NCBI RefSeq assembly: GCF_963576615.1
Contig: NC_088708.1
Location: forward strand, 67,600,672 to 67,664,671
Direction of reading: 5' to 3'
Source of the DNA: Watersipora subatra
Taxonomy: Eukaryota; Bryozoa; Gymnolaemata; Cheilostomatida; Watersiporidae
Length of the DNA: 64,000 nt
Shown: one piece after another, positions 12,626-25,800 of the stretch
Numbering within the stretch: position 1 is the stretch's first letter
Layout: each line of letters begins with the position of its first letter
Made by a program: the position numbers and the translations under genes
The notes under the pieces: model-generated
What the model was told of the DNA's origin: nothing
Seen by the model: only the letters and a program-made list of their open reading frames with translations
Databases searched by the model: none

Positions 12626-13330
12626 TTGGTCACAGAGGTGGCGATGGCAATCCGTCCAGAAGTATCATTTAGTTTTTACCATTGTTGTTCTCTGTATAAA
12701 ATAAACTATAACTTCCAAAATGTTCCAAAAGTCAAGTGCAACAATTTTTGTTCCAGTTTGATTATAATTCACAAGCATTTTAATCTCCAACCACCAGTTT
12801 TACAGTTAGTAACACCGACGAACAGTGTCATGCTCGCCATTGCAATTTGCCGTGATAGCAATAGGCTCACTTGTAAAAATTATTATACTAACCTCACTAC
12901 TCCATTCAGACAAACTTTCAGTAAAATCGGAATTTGACACCTTTAGCAATTTTTTAAAATAATAATTGGCCTCGAAACACCAGCGTTATGAAAAAAAATC
13001 ACATTGTGAATGTGAAATTACACCAGTTTTTACCGTTGTTGTTCTTTGTATAAAAATAAAATATAAATTCCAAAATGTTCAGAGTAAATTGAAATATCAA
13101 AGTAAGGAGAAACAACCTTTGTTACATTTTAAAAATAACTCGCAAGCTTTTGGATCTCCAAGCACCAGTTTTACAATAATTAACACTTGTAAAAATTAAC
13201 ACTTGTAAACCTTACCTCACTACTCCATTCAGACCAACTTTTGGTAAAATAAAAAATTTGATACTTGCTATTTTGTACAATAATAATAATTGGTCTTGAA
13301 ATGCAAGCGTTGCAAAAAATTTATATTGTG
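12626..13330 (+). repeat. Diverged tandem duplication, about 325-355 bp unit
   Basis: Two adjacent copies share, in order, TTTTTACC-TTGTTGTTCT, TTCCAAAATGTTC, CACCAGTTTTACA, TACTCCATTCAGA and TAATAATTGG blocks. Equivalent blocks are 325-355 bases apart because of indels, and a partial third start follows 13310. No coding signal is seen. 13331-14100 is very AT-rich with no gene. Confidence 0.65.
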
Positions 13331-14100
13331 AACATGACACTCATATTCAGCTATAATTATCACTTCAGCGGTGATAATTTAAAATTCTCCAGGTCTCCAT
13401 CATCAACAATGAAAAAAGAGTTCTATTCTTTATTGCCAAAATAGAATATACAGAAAACTGCACAAAATATGCTCTCTATTGGTTTCAATAACATAGACTG
13501 GCTTTACTCCTTTTTAAATATAGTAATACCGATGAGGGTATGTATGAACAATGATGATGTTATTTGCGATGTTAACAAATACCAAGAATGGTAGCAAATG
13601 TTCATTTAAAATGAAGTTTTTATACATTATACTGTTTACTATGTGTTTGCCTTCCACTAATGAGTAAGTTATTGTGCTTTTGAGATACAATAATTTTGTG
13701 ACTTGTTTTATTTTATTGGTAAATAAAGATATAGCAAAGGAAACATTAAAAAAACTAATTAATTTCATTTTTAGCACTATATATATAAATATTATATAGT
13801 TTCTAAATTATAATTCTTTAAATATAATATCTAACAAGTATTTTATATTCATTTTTAATATATATATATGTATTATGCTATACCTATTGTTTGTTAGATT
13901 TTAATTTACCATTTACATTTATTATCCAAATAATTATTATATTATTTACAAATATGACATACTGTAATAATATTAATAATATTTACATTATTAATAATTA
14001 ATATAAATAGTACAATACTACATTAAAAAATCACCTCCCAGGTTCAAATTACAACTGCTATTAGTAAATATTTATTGTTCATATTATTCTATAAAATATT

Positions 14101-14945
14101 TACTATTAGCAATGATATACAGGCCCCCAAGGATAGCCGACGGCTCTCATATGGGCGGGGTTTAATGATGGAGCTCTGTTGGGATGAACCCGAACACGGC
14201 ACCCGAACAAACAAATATGCTGAATAAAGCTCGTTGTAAATCTACAAATATTATGAACTATAGAGGTTATTTTACTTAACTGTTGAATTCATTTTGTTGT
14301 CAAATAAATATAGTATCCCAATATTGTCACCATTATGATCAGTCAGTTACCATTCGCAAGCATTCGTGATATTAATAGTCGCAATCGTAAAATAGCCCAA
14401 ATTCGGTTTTGTATTTAGATTTTGAGTATGAAAACTACACTGCACAACTTTGCCTGCTGTCCCATCTCATTGGCCAGGTAAAACAATGTGACAACGATAA
14501 AAGACTTCGTCATTTTATATTAGGAGTGGCAAAATATTAATCAAAAACTAGGAAAAAAGGCCGTTGTTCGGGTAATTTTGGGTAAATTATATTCAACTTT
14601 AAGCATATACTATTACTTTTACCAATTTTAAAATTACTAAAAGTAGGTAATTTGAAATGTTTTATTTTGCATGGATCCATTATTTTGATTAGGTATCACC
14701 CCTACATTGTAGAAATTCAAGGTTTGCTATTGTGAATCGCGAGGTCTACTGACTGAATGAGCTAATGAAATGATAACAGCGAGTCGTGTTTTCCAAAACC
14801 TAACAAGGCAACGCGACCGTCCCGTGAGAGTTGTGTTTGCTCCGAAACCCAGGCTAGCACAATCCTGACAGAGCTCCATCATTAAACCCCGCCCTTATGA
14901 TAGCCGTCGGCTATCCTTGGAGGGCTGTATATCATTGCTATTAGC
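14101..14945. mobile_element. Inverted-repeat DNA element
   Basis: Arms of about 75 bases are inverted copies: CTATTAGCAATGATATACAG leads into CCAAGGATAGCCGACGGCT and GGGCGGGGTTTAATGATGG on the left, with the complement at 14870-14945. The interior has no open frame. The target duplication is unclear, with AAATATTT present on both sides. It is intergenic between AP1M1 and KHDC4. Confidence 0.75.
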
Positions 14946-16830
14946 CTTTCAAATATTTTTTGAACGTGAATTGTGTGAAATGTGAATTTTGTTGCAAGTA
15001 AACCTTTAACAAAAATCTAACGAATCGTAAGAGTTACTTTAGTTAGTGGAATTCATAAAAATAAATTTTACATATAATGCAATAAATATAGATAGATTTA
15101 TTGACTGCAGCATCTGTTAATTGATAAAATTTCACTTGTATTAAATATTTTATAATTTAATAAAGGATACGCTGTTAATCTCTGTACATCAACCAAAGAA
15201 TAATTTATTTACTTTGATCGGTTGAGCAATAAAGAACTATAATAGCTATGTAGGCCACCTGGTATAATACGCTACTGGTGCAACTAACATATGCCAATTC
15301 CAATTGGCCTTTAAGAAACATGCCATTGTTACCTTATTTAAAAGAAGATAAAAGTTACCGAACGCTACGCAAAGAGCAGGAAAAAGCTGAAAATAAGAGG
15401 CAGTGGTGTTGTAATTATTATTACAATATGAGTGAGGAGAAAAAGACAAGCTAAGAGAGATGTAGTATGAAGTATATAAAGCACCATTGAAACAGTGTAC
15501 TATGTTCCACCAAGTCAGTAAACAGAGTATCATAGCATGCTGCGCTACCAAGTTCATTAGTGTCCTATGATTATCATGTTGTCCTTTTGTCACATGCATT
15601 TGCATCCCGAAGACAGGTCACAAAATCGTCAATAGAACATGAGCCAATAGGCCGATATTTACCTTTTTTGCTGTTTTAGATAGCTATGTTCTATTATGAC
15701 ATAATAAATTTGGGAAAATTTGAAGACTCACTAAATTTATGCAAGATTCTTATAATAAAAATCTTACCCAATTGAAGATGATAATTTGTCGTTTTTTTGA
15801 CAAGGAATGGCCTTGTTCCAACAACACACTTCTGATTTAAATGCTATTAGAAGTGAGTTAGAATGGACTACAAAATCTGTCATCAGTAACAACAACGCCT
15901 TGCAAGGGCAAGCGCGGTCAAATTTATTGGTATAGATACCTTTCTCTTTCTACTTTAGCTAGCTTCCTTTGGGAACAAGTTGTTTCTACAGTTTTGCCAA
16001 TATTTTGCACTGCCATAAAGTTCTAGCCTTCACCAACATCAAGCTCCCAAACTGACTAAGTCAACTGTCTAAGCACAATTTTAACAGACTAGCTGATAAT
16101 CCCTAGACATGTTCAATACTGCAGAGACGCTTTGTCTCACAAGTTTCTAAGAAAGAATTTGCAAATTATCTAACTAATCAGTTCGTGTGCTAATGATGAC
16201 GCTGTCTTATGTATATTACACAACAATGGGAATGAAAAACATTTATAATGTGCAACCTTGATAAATAGAAAAACACCCACAAGTTGCAAGCACTCATTGC
16301 AATTACACAAATGCATCTGATCAGAACTAAGGTTAACGCGTCGCCAACACTACTACTGACCATCAGGATTATCTGGATACTGTACAGGATTATCTTTTTA
16401 AAACCAAAAGTTATGCTAAATGTTCAAAGCAACATCTATTTTCACTTTGTTTCTTTCATTGCAGCATTTTTGATTCAGACCGGTAATATTTGTAATCCGC
16501 AAGGTTGTTTTTAACAAGGAAGCGTCAAAATGAGAACATGTGTTTTCTTCAAGTTTCCTAGCAAAATAAAGAAGACCATTTTTTATTTCCTATACATCTA
16601 CAACCAAACGAGTGCATTGATACACACAGAATACTTAATAGCTGTGAAGTTTATTAAAACTATTGTAAGAGAAAATTTTAATAATTACCCTTCCACCTCC
16701 TTAGTTTAGTTTGATTAATTAGCTAATAGGTATAAAATCCTCACAATAAATTTCGTTAGACAATTTACCTATCATCATGTAAACTTGGTTATAGCCTATG
16801 CGCATGCGACTATTAATCAGTTCCGGTGTT
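14946..16830. other. Intergenic region upstream of KHDC4
   Basis: A short end fragment of family A (GTGAATTTTGTTGCAAGTAAA) lies at 14977-15010. The remainder is AT-rich, with no supported gene, up to the KHDC4 first exon at 16831. The promoter should be here, but I see no decisive motif. Confidence 0.4.
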
Positions 16831-19800
16831 ATGGCCGCCACCTTAAGGTAGTTCTGCTAATTTTTGTTTATACTTGATTTAATACTTCGTTGAATTTTTC
16901 ATAATTTTCAATTAGTTTGCATTTTATTTAATAGAAGTTGTACGCTGCGGATGGTTGTTTTTACTGACGTTAGATTAGGGTTAAGTATGCTAATACTGGT
17001 CATGATATCGATGTTCGATTAATTATTTTGGTGAATTAATGCTAAGGGCTTTTCGTGTGTTATATTTGTCCTGCTCTCATTTGTTTGTGTTAATCATAGT
17101 TTTATTGCTATTTCAGTTGTTGCGCTTGATATTATGGTAAATTTGTTTCTATGGTGGTGGCCATTGTATTAACGTGTACATTGCAATCTAAACTATATTT
17201 TTGATTTTAGTAATGGCGACATGAAACTTCAAGAGTCGACTGTGGGCCGAGAAACCAGTAACCTAGATAGCTTGTCTAAAGCAGCTGAAGCAGCATCGAA
17301 TATAAACGCGTTATTAGTTGCACAAGGAAAGCTTAAGCCTTCTCAACTGTCTCGAGCTGGGATACCGTTTGATAAGAAAAAAGTAAAGAATGACCATCAA
17401 AGTCTTAACCTTTGTTGCACACGGATAGGTTTTTTTACTTGGAGCCATTTTAAACGTTGCTGTTGTATGTAGTTAACTACGATTGAACTAGCATAAACTA
17501 AGAACTAACTTTAGGAAACCTTTAGCTTGGTTCTGAGAAAGGGAAACAATTGAGGATTGACAATCTGACTGAAACGTAAATACTAAATTTTTGATGAATT
17601 TTAGCTCAACAGATATTATTGCTCAGAAAGGATTATTTATCATAGCATATTGATATTGGGTAGCTAGCTTGTTCTTTAAAGTAGAGTTCCGCTATTTTTT
17701 ACCTCCACTGGAGGGTCTTTTGCAGAAGATTTTCATTTGATCTGATCTGTGATTGAGCATCATACTAATATTAATGGTCACTTTCCTATCAAAGTCTGGG
17801 GTGGTTAACTTTTGTGTACCAAATATACACAAGCCCCAACATAATTGCTATTGCTCTTATTTGTAGTTGCCGCATGTGAAAAAGAAATTCGATGCTGAAG
17901 TTGAAATCAATGATGCACCAATTATATGCAGGGATATTTTAACTCGAAATTCTAGCCAAGAAGAGGTAAGGATTTGTTAAGAGTAAGAATGTTGAGACAA
18001 AATTTAACTTTAAACTCGAAAAGTGCCTGTTGTTTCTCAAAACATTCTCTGTGTCAGTAATAACAACAAGGAACAACGAACCTGCCTAGATAATGTGTAT
18101 CCTGCAATCAGAGATGCCAAACTCTTGCCGCTATGGTTTAAACTGCAAAAAAAATCCTGTTAAAACCAGCCGGCAGAAATTCAGGTGGCTATATAAGAAT
18201 GTTGTTTAATAAAAATAGTTTCTTTTTAATGCACTTGTGCCACTCTTTGAATGTCCTTAACTTCTTGTTAAATACATACTATGTAGATTTCAAAGAAATC
18301 TGGTGCTTCCATATCAACAAAGGGTCGCTACGTGAGCCCAGAAAATAGGACACTGACTGATACAAACAGGCGAGTTTTCCTACTCTTCGAATATTTCTTA
18401 TCGTTTCATGATGCACAGACTTTCATTGTGAATTTGGTTTGCTCAATTCTTATTGCTCACTTATTTCATATGCAGGGACCGACCTCTATATCTATACATT
18501 CAAGCTGAGACAGAGGACAATGTGCAGAGTGAGTGCTTACCTCCTGTTGTCTACTTATTCTGTTGCACGATTTTGACTTGACTTCCCTATCTTCCTCCAT
18601 GCTGTATTAACGTTTTCCGATTTGTCAAATAGCATGATTTAGCAGATTTTTTATCCTGATGTTCATCGGTTTTTAAACTCAGCTTTTCTTGTTCATGGCC
18701 TCGTAGTTAGATGGTTCAGTCCTTCAGTACAGTCAGGAAATGCCACCGAGGAATATTAAAAGCTTAATCTAGTTGTTTGTTCGAATGTTCAACTAGTTAT
18801 CAGAGAGTAGATTGTTTTTTATTGGCGATTGTTTTTGTAGTTCTATTGGCAACACTTAGTTTTATTTCAAACACCGCATAATCGATTTATCAACTGTTAA
18901 CTAAATGTGATGTGTTATCTATCTCATAAATAAATGTTTTTCAATTGACAGGAGCAGTGCAAGAGATCAATCAAATTATTCTTAAAAATGGAGGAATAGT
19001 AAACCAGACCAGAGGCAGTACCATTTCTTTAGCAGCTCCTGTCGTTGAGTTCAATCAGAATGTAGTCTCGGGACCCATTCCGGAATTGGTCAACAGTTCG
19101 ATAGCGCTTGTGCACACACCTCAACCTGATCTTAGTCAACCGCCTCCTTCTCATCTCTCTGGACAGTCAGCTGCTGCCCAGGTAACTTCATAAGGGATCT
19201 TGTGTTACTCAATGAGTATTGGGAAACCCGGTTAACACTTTCGGTCCAGTATGGTAAATGGGTTGCTAACCCTATAGTAACAACATCTTTGATGAACGGT
19301 TACGTTTATCATTTTTTTTCTAGGCTTTAAGGACTCGGACTAGTATCTGTGAATTGCATATTTATTGTCAACATACAGCTGAGTATCTCCTTTTTTCATT
19401 GAGCTATTTCATCAAGCTATGAATGCTGTGAGCTTCAAGTTGTTCATAACGTCTTACGCCTACTATCATTGGCAGCGCGACTTGAATGGCTATCAAGGCA
19501 ATATATTTGTGGGATACATGCATGGCATGGGGTACATGTGTGGCTTTCAGATTTCTATCGAGTACACATCACAGTCGTAGTAGACTCACGACAGACTTTA
19601 TGTAATTGTGGTACATGAGGTTAAGTAATAATCTATTGGGTAGGGTCAATGGACAAGTCATAATTGAGCAATTTTTCCATAACAGCGGCATTATGTAAAT
19701 GCTAAAAATGTTTTGATTGGATTCACTCATGGGTTATTAATAAAGTAACTAATGTGTAGGTTATATATCATCAGAAGCTTGTGGAAATGGGGAGCTTAGT

Positions 19801-22800
19801 TGTAGAGAACAGCATCAAGTTTTTGATCTGTTGGGCATGACAGAATGCTCACTGCCTACCCAGTAAATGTTAGATAATTTTATCACTTGTGTCTCTCTGG
19901 GGTGTGTGTAGGGAATTTGAAAACATCCATAATCGAAAATGGTTTAGCAGAGACTTCACATTTTAAGGAGTCTAGAACTGTAGCTAATTCTAACATTTAG
20001 GCATTTTGAGTGGTAGAATTTAGGGGCTAGCTGTATCTTTTAAATCTTATTTCATCCATTACTTCAGATACCATTGATTGAAGAGAAGATGTTTATTGGT
20101 CTGGAGCACGCTCCTCCTTCATTTGACGTCAGAAGTATGATCCTAGGAACCGAGGTTTGTCTTAACCTTTCTATGCCTGCTATATGACTTACCTGACGTT
20201 CACTGTCGCTTGTAATCTACTTTTAGTTCCCTGCTACCATCATGCGCAGTCCCACAGTAATAATGTCGATGATGTACGTATGCAGCACGAACCTCAAATA
20301 ATCATATCTCACATTCATAAGCAGTCTTTCACCACAAAACTTGGGCATCTCTAATCAGAGAAGCACAAATTACATTAGTGTCATTCAGCACGTACGCACC
20401 TGCTCTACGTAAAACATTCAATAGTCTACCACCTAGAGGAGACCTCTTTTAGCAGCACCAATTCTCGCAACGTCACCTCATCAAAGCAAATGAGCAAAAT
20501 CAAATTCTTGGCCAGCTGCTCAGTCAGGAACAATTGACAAGCTTGTTTATAGATTTGGTTTTGATTATTCGTCACTAGCTTACAAAACTTGAAAGATGTC
20601 CGTGGAAGTGGTTAACATAACTCTCATGCTGTACGCGTTATGTGTCAAGTATATGCTAATGAGGTTAAATGTTGTCACATTTTACTTGGTGTCCTTGATT
20701 GTAGGGGTCTTTTCTCCAGCATATCCACTCCACATCAGGAGCAGTGGTGACGCTGCGAGGGCGTAACTCGGGGTATCTGGACCCTAAGACAGCCCAGGAG
20801 TCTTCAGAGCCTATGCACATACATTTGAAGTGAGCATCGTTTTACTGTATTTAGAACCTAATTTTAATCTTCACTTCTCTAGATACTGTTTTATATTGGT
20901 GCTAAATGACTTGTCACCATGGTTACAGGCACATGACACAGAGTGGTCTAGAGCACGCGATGCAGCTAGCGGGAGACCTCATTAAAACGGTAAGGAGGAA
21001 AGATGCCTATTTGTTACGCATGGACATATTGTATCCATGGCGATTGCTCTTGCGCTTAAGGTTCCTTCTCCACCTCTCAATAACTTGTTGGGAAATCACA
21101 TGTTTCCTCACCAAAACCGATTACGTTAGTTTCTCCCACTTTGACAGTACACAAATTTAGGTGCTATTCAAGTCCAAGTGTTTTTCTATCTTCTTGCTCA
21201 ATCCCTTTAGCAAGTTTTCCTCATTGCCTGATGGGTATGTTGCAATAGAAGCTTTGGTGCCTCTCTCAGCTGTTTTGTCATTCTGCTTTGATGGCGACGG
21301 CTGTGATAAGTACCATTGTGGTAACTGCCGGGGTCAAGGTAGCCTTAACAGTTTTACTATCGCCTGTTGTTTCATGTAAAATAGGTTTGTTCTTTTATCT
21401 GCCATTAACCCCAGCATATTTAACTTTCTTTTCTGTCAAATTAGACATTGTATTATAACTGTTTAAAAATGTGAAAATAATATTTTGTTGCTAGTTGCTG
21501 CTGCCTTAAAATGTCTATAAAAGAAAGTCATGTTTTGTATGTTGTGTCTGTCATTTTTGAGAGTATAATGGTCTTATTCATTGGTTTATGGAATTGTTTG
21601 TAACATCTGCTAATGTTTTGCTAGAATGGACGCATTAGTCAACTGAGATGGGTTTTTTCTAAATGGTAATACCAGGTCTGCATGCCACGTCACATTTATG
21701 TCATTTCCATCACAAATGCGAAATAGCTTTTTTTCTTGGTGTGAATAGCTGAAGTAACTGTTTCTTTTACTGTTTTATGGCATTAAATTAATCTCAGTAA
21801 TAGATGGTTCATTGTATTTACCTAACTTTTGGAGATTGTTGTTAACAAAAAAATTAATTGTATTGATCATGGTATCCTAATGTATAGATGATGATAATTT
21901 TGTTTCAGCAAATTAGAATATTTACTTGTTCCAGTTTTTCTAAATATAACTACTGAATAAAAATTGTTAACTTCCTCGAGTTTGAATTAAAAAGTCTGTA
22001 AAGCGAGTTCTATGCAGGTTTTAGTTAGCAATAAGTCGAGCAAATGTATATACCGGCATAGAATCTGCTTTAATAACTTTCGACTCTGAATTAAAAGTTC
22101 AACTAGGTATCTGTTGTCAGCGCCACCTGCCCCAGAGGGCACTGACTAACCATTGCCATGCTTCTTTAATCTCTTTAGGTTCAGAATGACTATGCGCAAT
22201 TTCAGCGGCAACTTGCGTTGCAAGCGTCTCCTGCGGCTCTTCGAGCGTCAGTCAGCATGTCTTACCATGCTGACCACTCGGCATCGCTGGTTTCTGGGCA
22301 GCGTAAGTCTTCTCTTATGTCCATAGCCAGCCATTCCGTATTAGGCCCGACGGCTGCCAGCAGGCCTATGTCTTTTGTAGGTCAGTGCTGATGGCGGACT
22401 GCAGGAAGGAGCTCATCGCTGCTTTCTGCTCTACTAATCTCAATGATTTTTGTTTGCAGCGCCCCAATAGAATTGTCACTAAATCAGGCTGTCTCCATTT
22501 AATCCCTATGAGGGTATATCAATAGCTACAATAGCAAGTGTACCAGTGTTAATAAATTGATATTTCAATTTGTTTCCTTTTCTTAGCACTTATAGTTATA
22601 ACACAGTCTGCTACTTCTTACAAAAAGTCAATAGCTGAGCGTGTGAGAAGTGCGTGTCTGTGAGTCTATTACCTTGCTGTTTAGAACCTCAGGCTAAACC
22701 GTTTAGTTGATTGACCAAGTTAGGATATTCCATGAAGTTAGAATTGCTATACATTAGGAAACTATTTTTGCTGCAAATTTAGTGTACATGTACTTGTCGA

Positions 22801-25800
22801 TGTTCTTTGAAAGACGAATAATGATACATGTTCAAGTTGTTGGCTCTTACTAACTAATTTATGTGTAAGCCGAAGTTATCTACTTACTCGTAAGGCCCTA
22901 AATTTTCAATGGCAGCATCTCCTGGTTTAGTGACATGCCGTCTTCCAACCGCCTGCCACTACTGACACCCTCTGTTCTTATTGTAGAGGCGGTGATGAAC
23001 TACCAAGCGCCAGATCAGCGTGGTAAGGTTTTGATGACTACTATTTAGCCTTCCTTTATGTGATGTTCTAGCAAATCTATTTTAATCATTGGTGGAGAAA
23101 AGCTGAAAGTTTCTACTTATCTAAAATATGGCAAACTTACATTTGTTTGTAGTTATGTTTACCTCTTCTGGTTCTACGCTGCGGCTGGCAGCTCCACCAC
23201 TTTCCCTTATGCAGCAGCCTGCCAGTCAGATGCTGCCGCTCTCCCGAGCCCCTACATATGTACAAGCAGCTCCTATACACCCACTCACCACCAGCACTCT
23301 CACGCAGGCTGTTGGTTACAATAGTCTGACCTCTCAGGGTATTGAGGTTGTTCATCAAACAGTGCCTCTATCCAGACCCCTCGCATCTATCCAACCACTC
23401 AGCCACGATATTGCCGCACCTGTGGTTCAGCCAATTTTGACTTCGTCTTCACACCCGATAGCGGTGGAGGCACCGGCACTCGCTGTCATGACTTCGGTGC
23501 CTCCACCTGTTGTAACGAGCCTTCCTATTGGGACAAGTCAACCTCTCCCCATTGTGACTAGCATCCCACTGCCTGTTGTCACCGGTCAACCGCCCCCTAT
23601 CATGACAACTATGCCTCCGCCAGTTGTTTTAGCTAACCAACCACCTCCGCGTGCCATCTCAGAGCCTCATGTTGTCCTGGTGAGTCAGGCAGGTAGAGTG
23701 ATAGAAGATGGTGGACACGTACCCATCATAAGCATACCAGGACCACAGCCATTACCGGTGAGTCACTTCTCAACTCCAATCCTTCGTGTTATATTTCTTG
23801 TGAATGCAAGCACCTTTTACAGTTGGTAAATAGTTGCCTCATCAAAAGCAACTTCACAGATGAATGCACCTCAAGTTGAATGTGCAAGACAGATTGCAGA
23901 CAGTTTTTGAGTTGAATCATTATTAAGTCTGTTGGTTGCATGACAAAAGTATGTTGCACTTTAACTTCGTCATTTAAGGACAAAGCTTTGTATTTTATGT
24001 GCTACTTACTAACTTTGTTATTAAAAGAGGCTTCTAAAACCAGCTTGTGGATACTGATAGTTTACGATCAATTTATTGCCCTCAATTCTGAAATCGGTTA
24101 TTGTGATGGCATTGATTTGTCTCTGAAAACACTCTAGTGTCTATATATATACAGTCAAACATGGATAACTCGAACTTCACGATACCGAGCGAAAGTGTTC
24201 GAGTTATTAAAGCGTTCAAGTTATCAGAGCACTGTCACAAGTCCATGTATTTATTATTAGAGACATGTACATATACAAACTATAATATAAATCAAAAGCA
24301 TAAATGGCTTGTTTCAAATTAAATGCTTCTAATGTAAAGTTTAAAACTTTTTTTACCAAAAAGTATAGGAGATTTTTCTATCATTTGTAATTGGTTTGTT
24401 GTTTGAGGTGATGTTATTGCCAGGACGTTTTTTAGATTAAAATTGGTAAAACTTGATCGTTGTTGAAATGCTCAGAAGAAAAGACATCTTTTTCTTTTGA
24501 TCGTTTTAACCAAGATCAATTTTGCCGATTTTTCTTGAAGCTTATGCGAAAGTCACCTCACTTTTCCATGCTTCCGAAAGGCGATCGCTAAGCGGATGTT
24601 TGGTAAAAATCAAATTTCACCAAACCTTTAGAAAAGTCGTTGACAAAAATATTTTGCCGATGGTTGTAATAACGACGCCTATGAATTATGAAAAGTTGAG
24701 GTTTACCTCTATGACTTGCAATAAAGTGATTTTCTAAAGCGTTAACAACCGTCTCGGTAGCCGTTGGGCAAAAAACTGTTCGAGTTAACAGAGTTGAGGT
24801 CGAGTTATCTAAAGCATTTTATCATTACGTGGGAACGGACCAAAGAAACTGTTCGAGTTAACCATGTGTTCGAGCTATCCGAGGGCGAGTTATCCATGTT
24901 TGACTGTAAATCTCAAATTTGTCGTCGTCTGTTTGGATGTCTGCCTGTCCAGTTATAGCTATTGAATCTTTGAATGAAAAACTCACTTCCTGCTGGTTTT
25001 GAACTCACGAAGATTGCAATGGCAAGTTTCAAAACACGTTATAACCACTGAGCTATACAGTCCTTCACATTCTATTGCTCTTATCATATAACGTATACCA
25101 TATGCACAAGCTAAATGTGCCCTTTTGGTTATTAACTAATATTACCTTTTGCATTTTTAATTTTGAAATTGTTTAAAAACTTATCTTTTGCTACCATTGC
25201 CTATTTTTTCAATTTGTACTTTTGAAATGTGCCGATTCAATTTCAAATTTGCCGTTACACTTCTATTTCCAGTTTTTCATAAGATTGAATTGCTAAATCG
25301 GTAAAGGCTAATACTTTTCATGCGGACAATTATATTATCTCGAATAGAGATAGCCTCCACATTCTCTCTCCGTTCGGTCTGACAAAGTATCAGACAAAGA
25401 CTGTCCGATATCTCATTTTTACATTTGTACCAGTGTCGAGAGGTACCAGTATCGTCGTATTCAAAGTTTTAATGGATAGCTTCGGCTGGAGCAGTAACCT
25501 TTTTTATACATACATATAAAAATATATACATATACGTTACATTTAAATACTTTCATAGCTTTTTCATTTTATTTCTTAATTTATTTGATCTGCACAAAAC
25601 ATTTTCCTCATGATGGCAAGTTTGAAAGTTACAGTTGTTTGACAAAGTTTGAAAACCTTTACAGTTGTTTTATTTTTTCTCTCAGTTTATTTAAACTGCA
25701 CAAAAAACTTTTCTCATGATATGAAGTTTGAAAGTTAGAATGGTAACTGCTGTTATATGTTAAACGAAAATATTTTTTCTGTGCAAAGACTTATTACTCG

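Noticed and set aside
15246-15605. 119-codon open frame on the - strand
   Set aside because: Composition is irregular, there is no domain or splice context, and it lies in AT-rich intergenic DNA.
18374-18379. GT donor four bases after the GC donor in KHDC4
   Set aside because: Using it shifts the frame and destroys the conserved RPLYLY segment.
23137-23358. Open frame on the - strand opposite KHDC4 exon 12
   Set aside because: It is the antisense shadow of a proline-rich coding exon.
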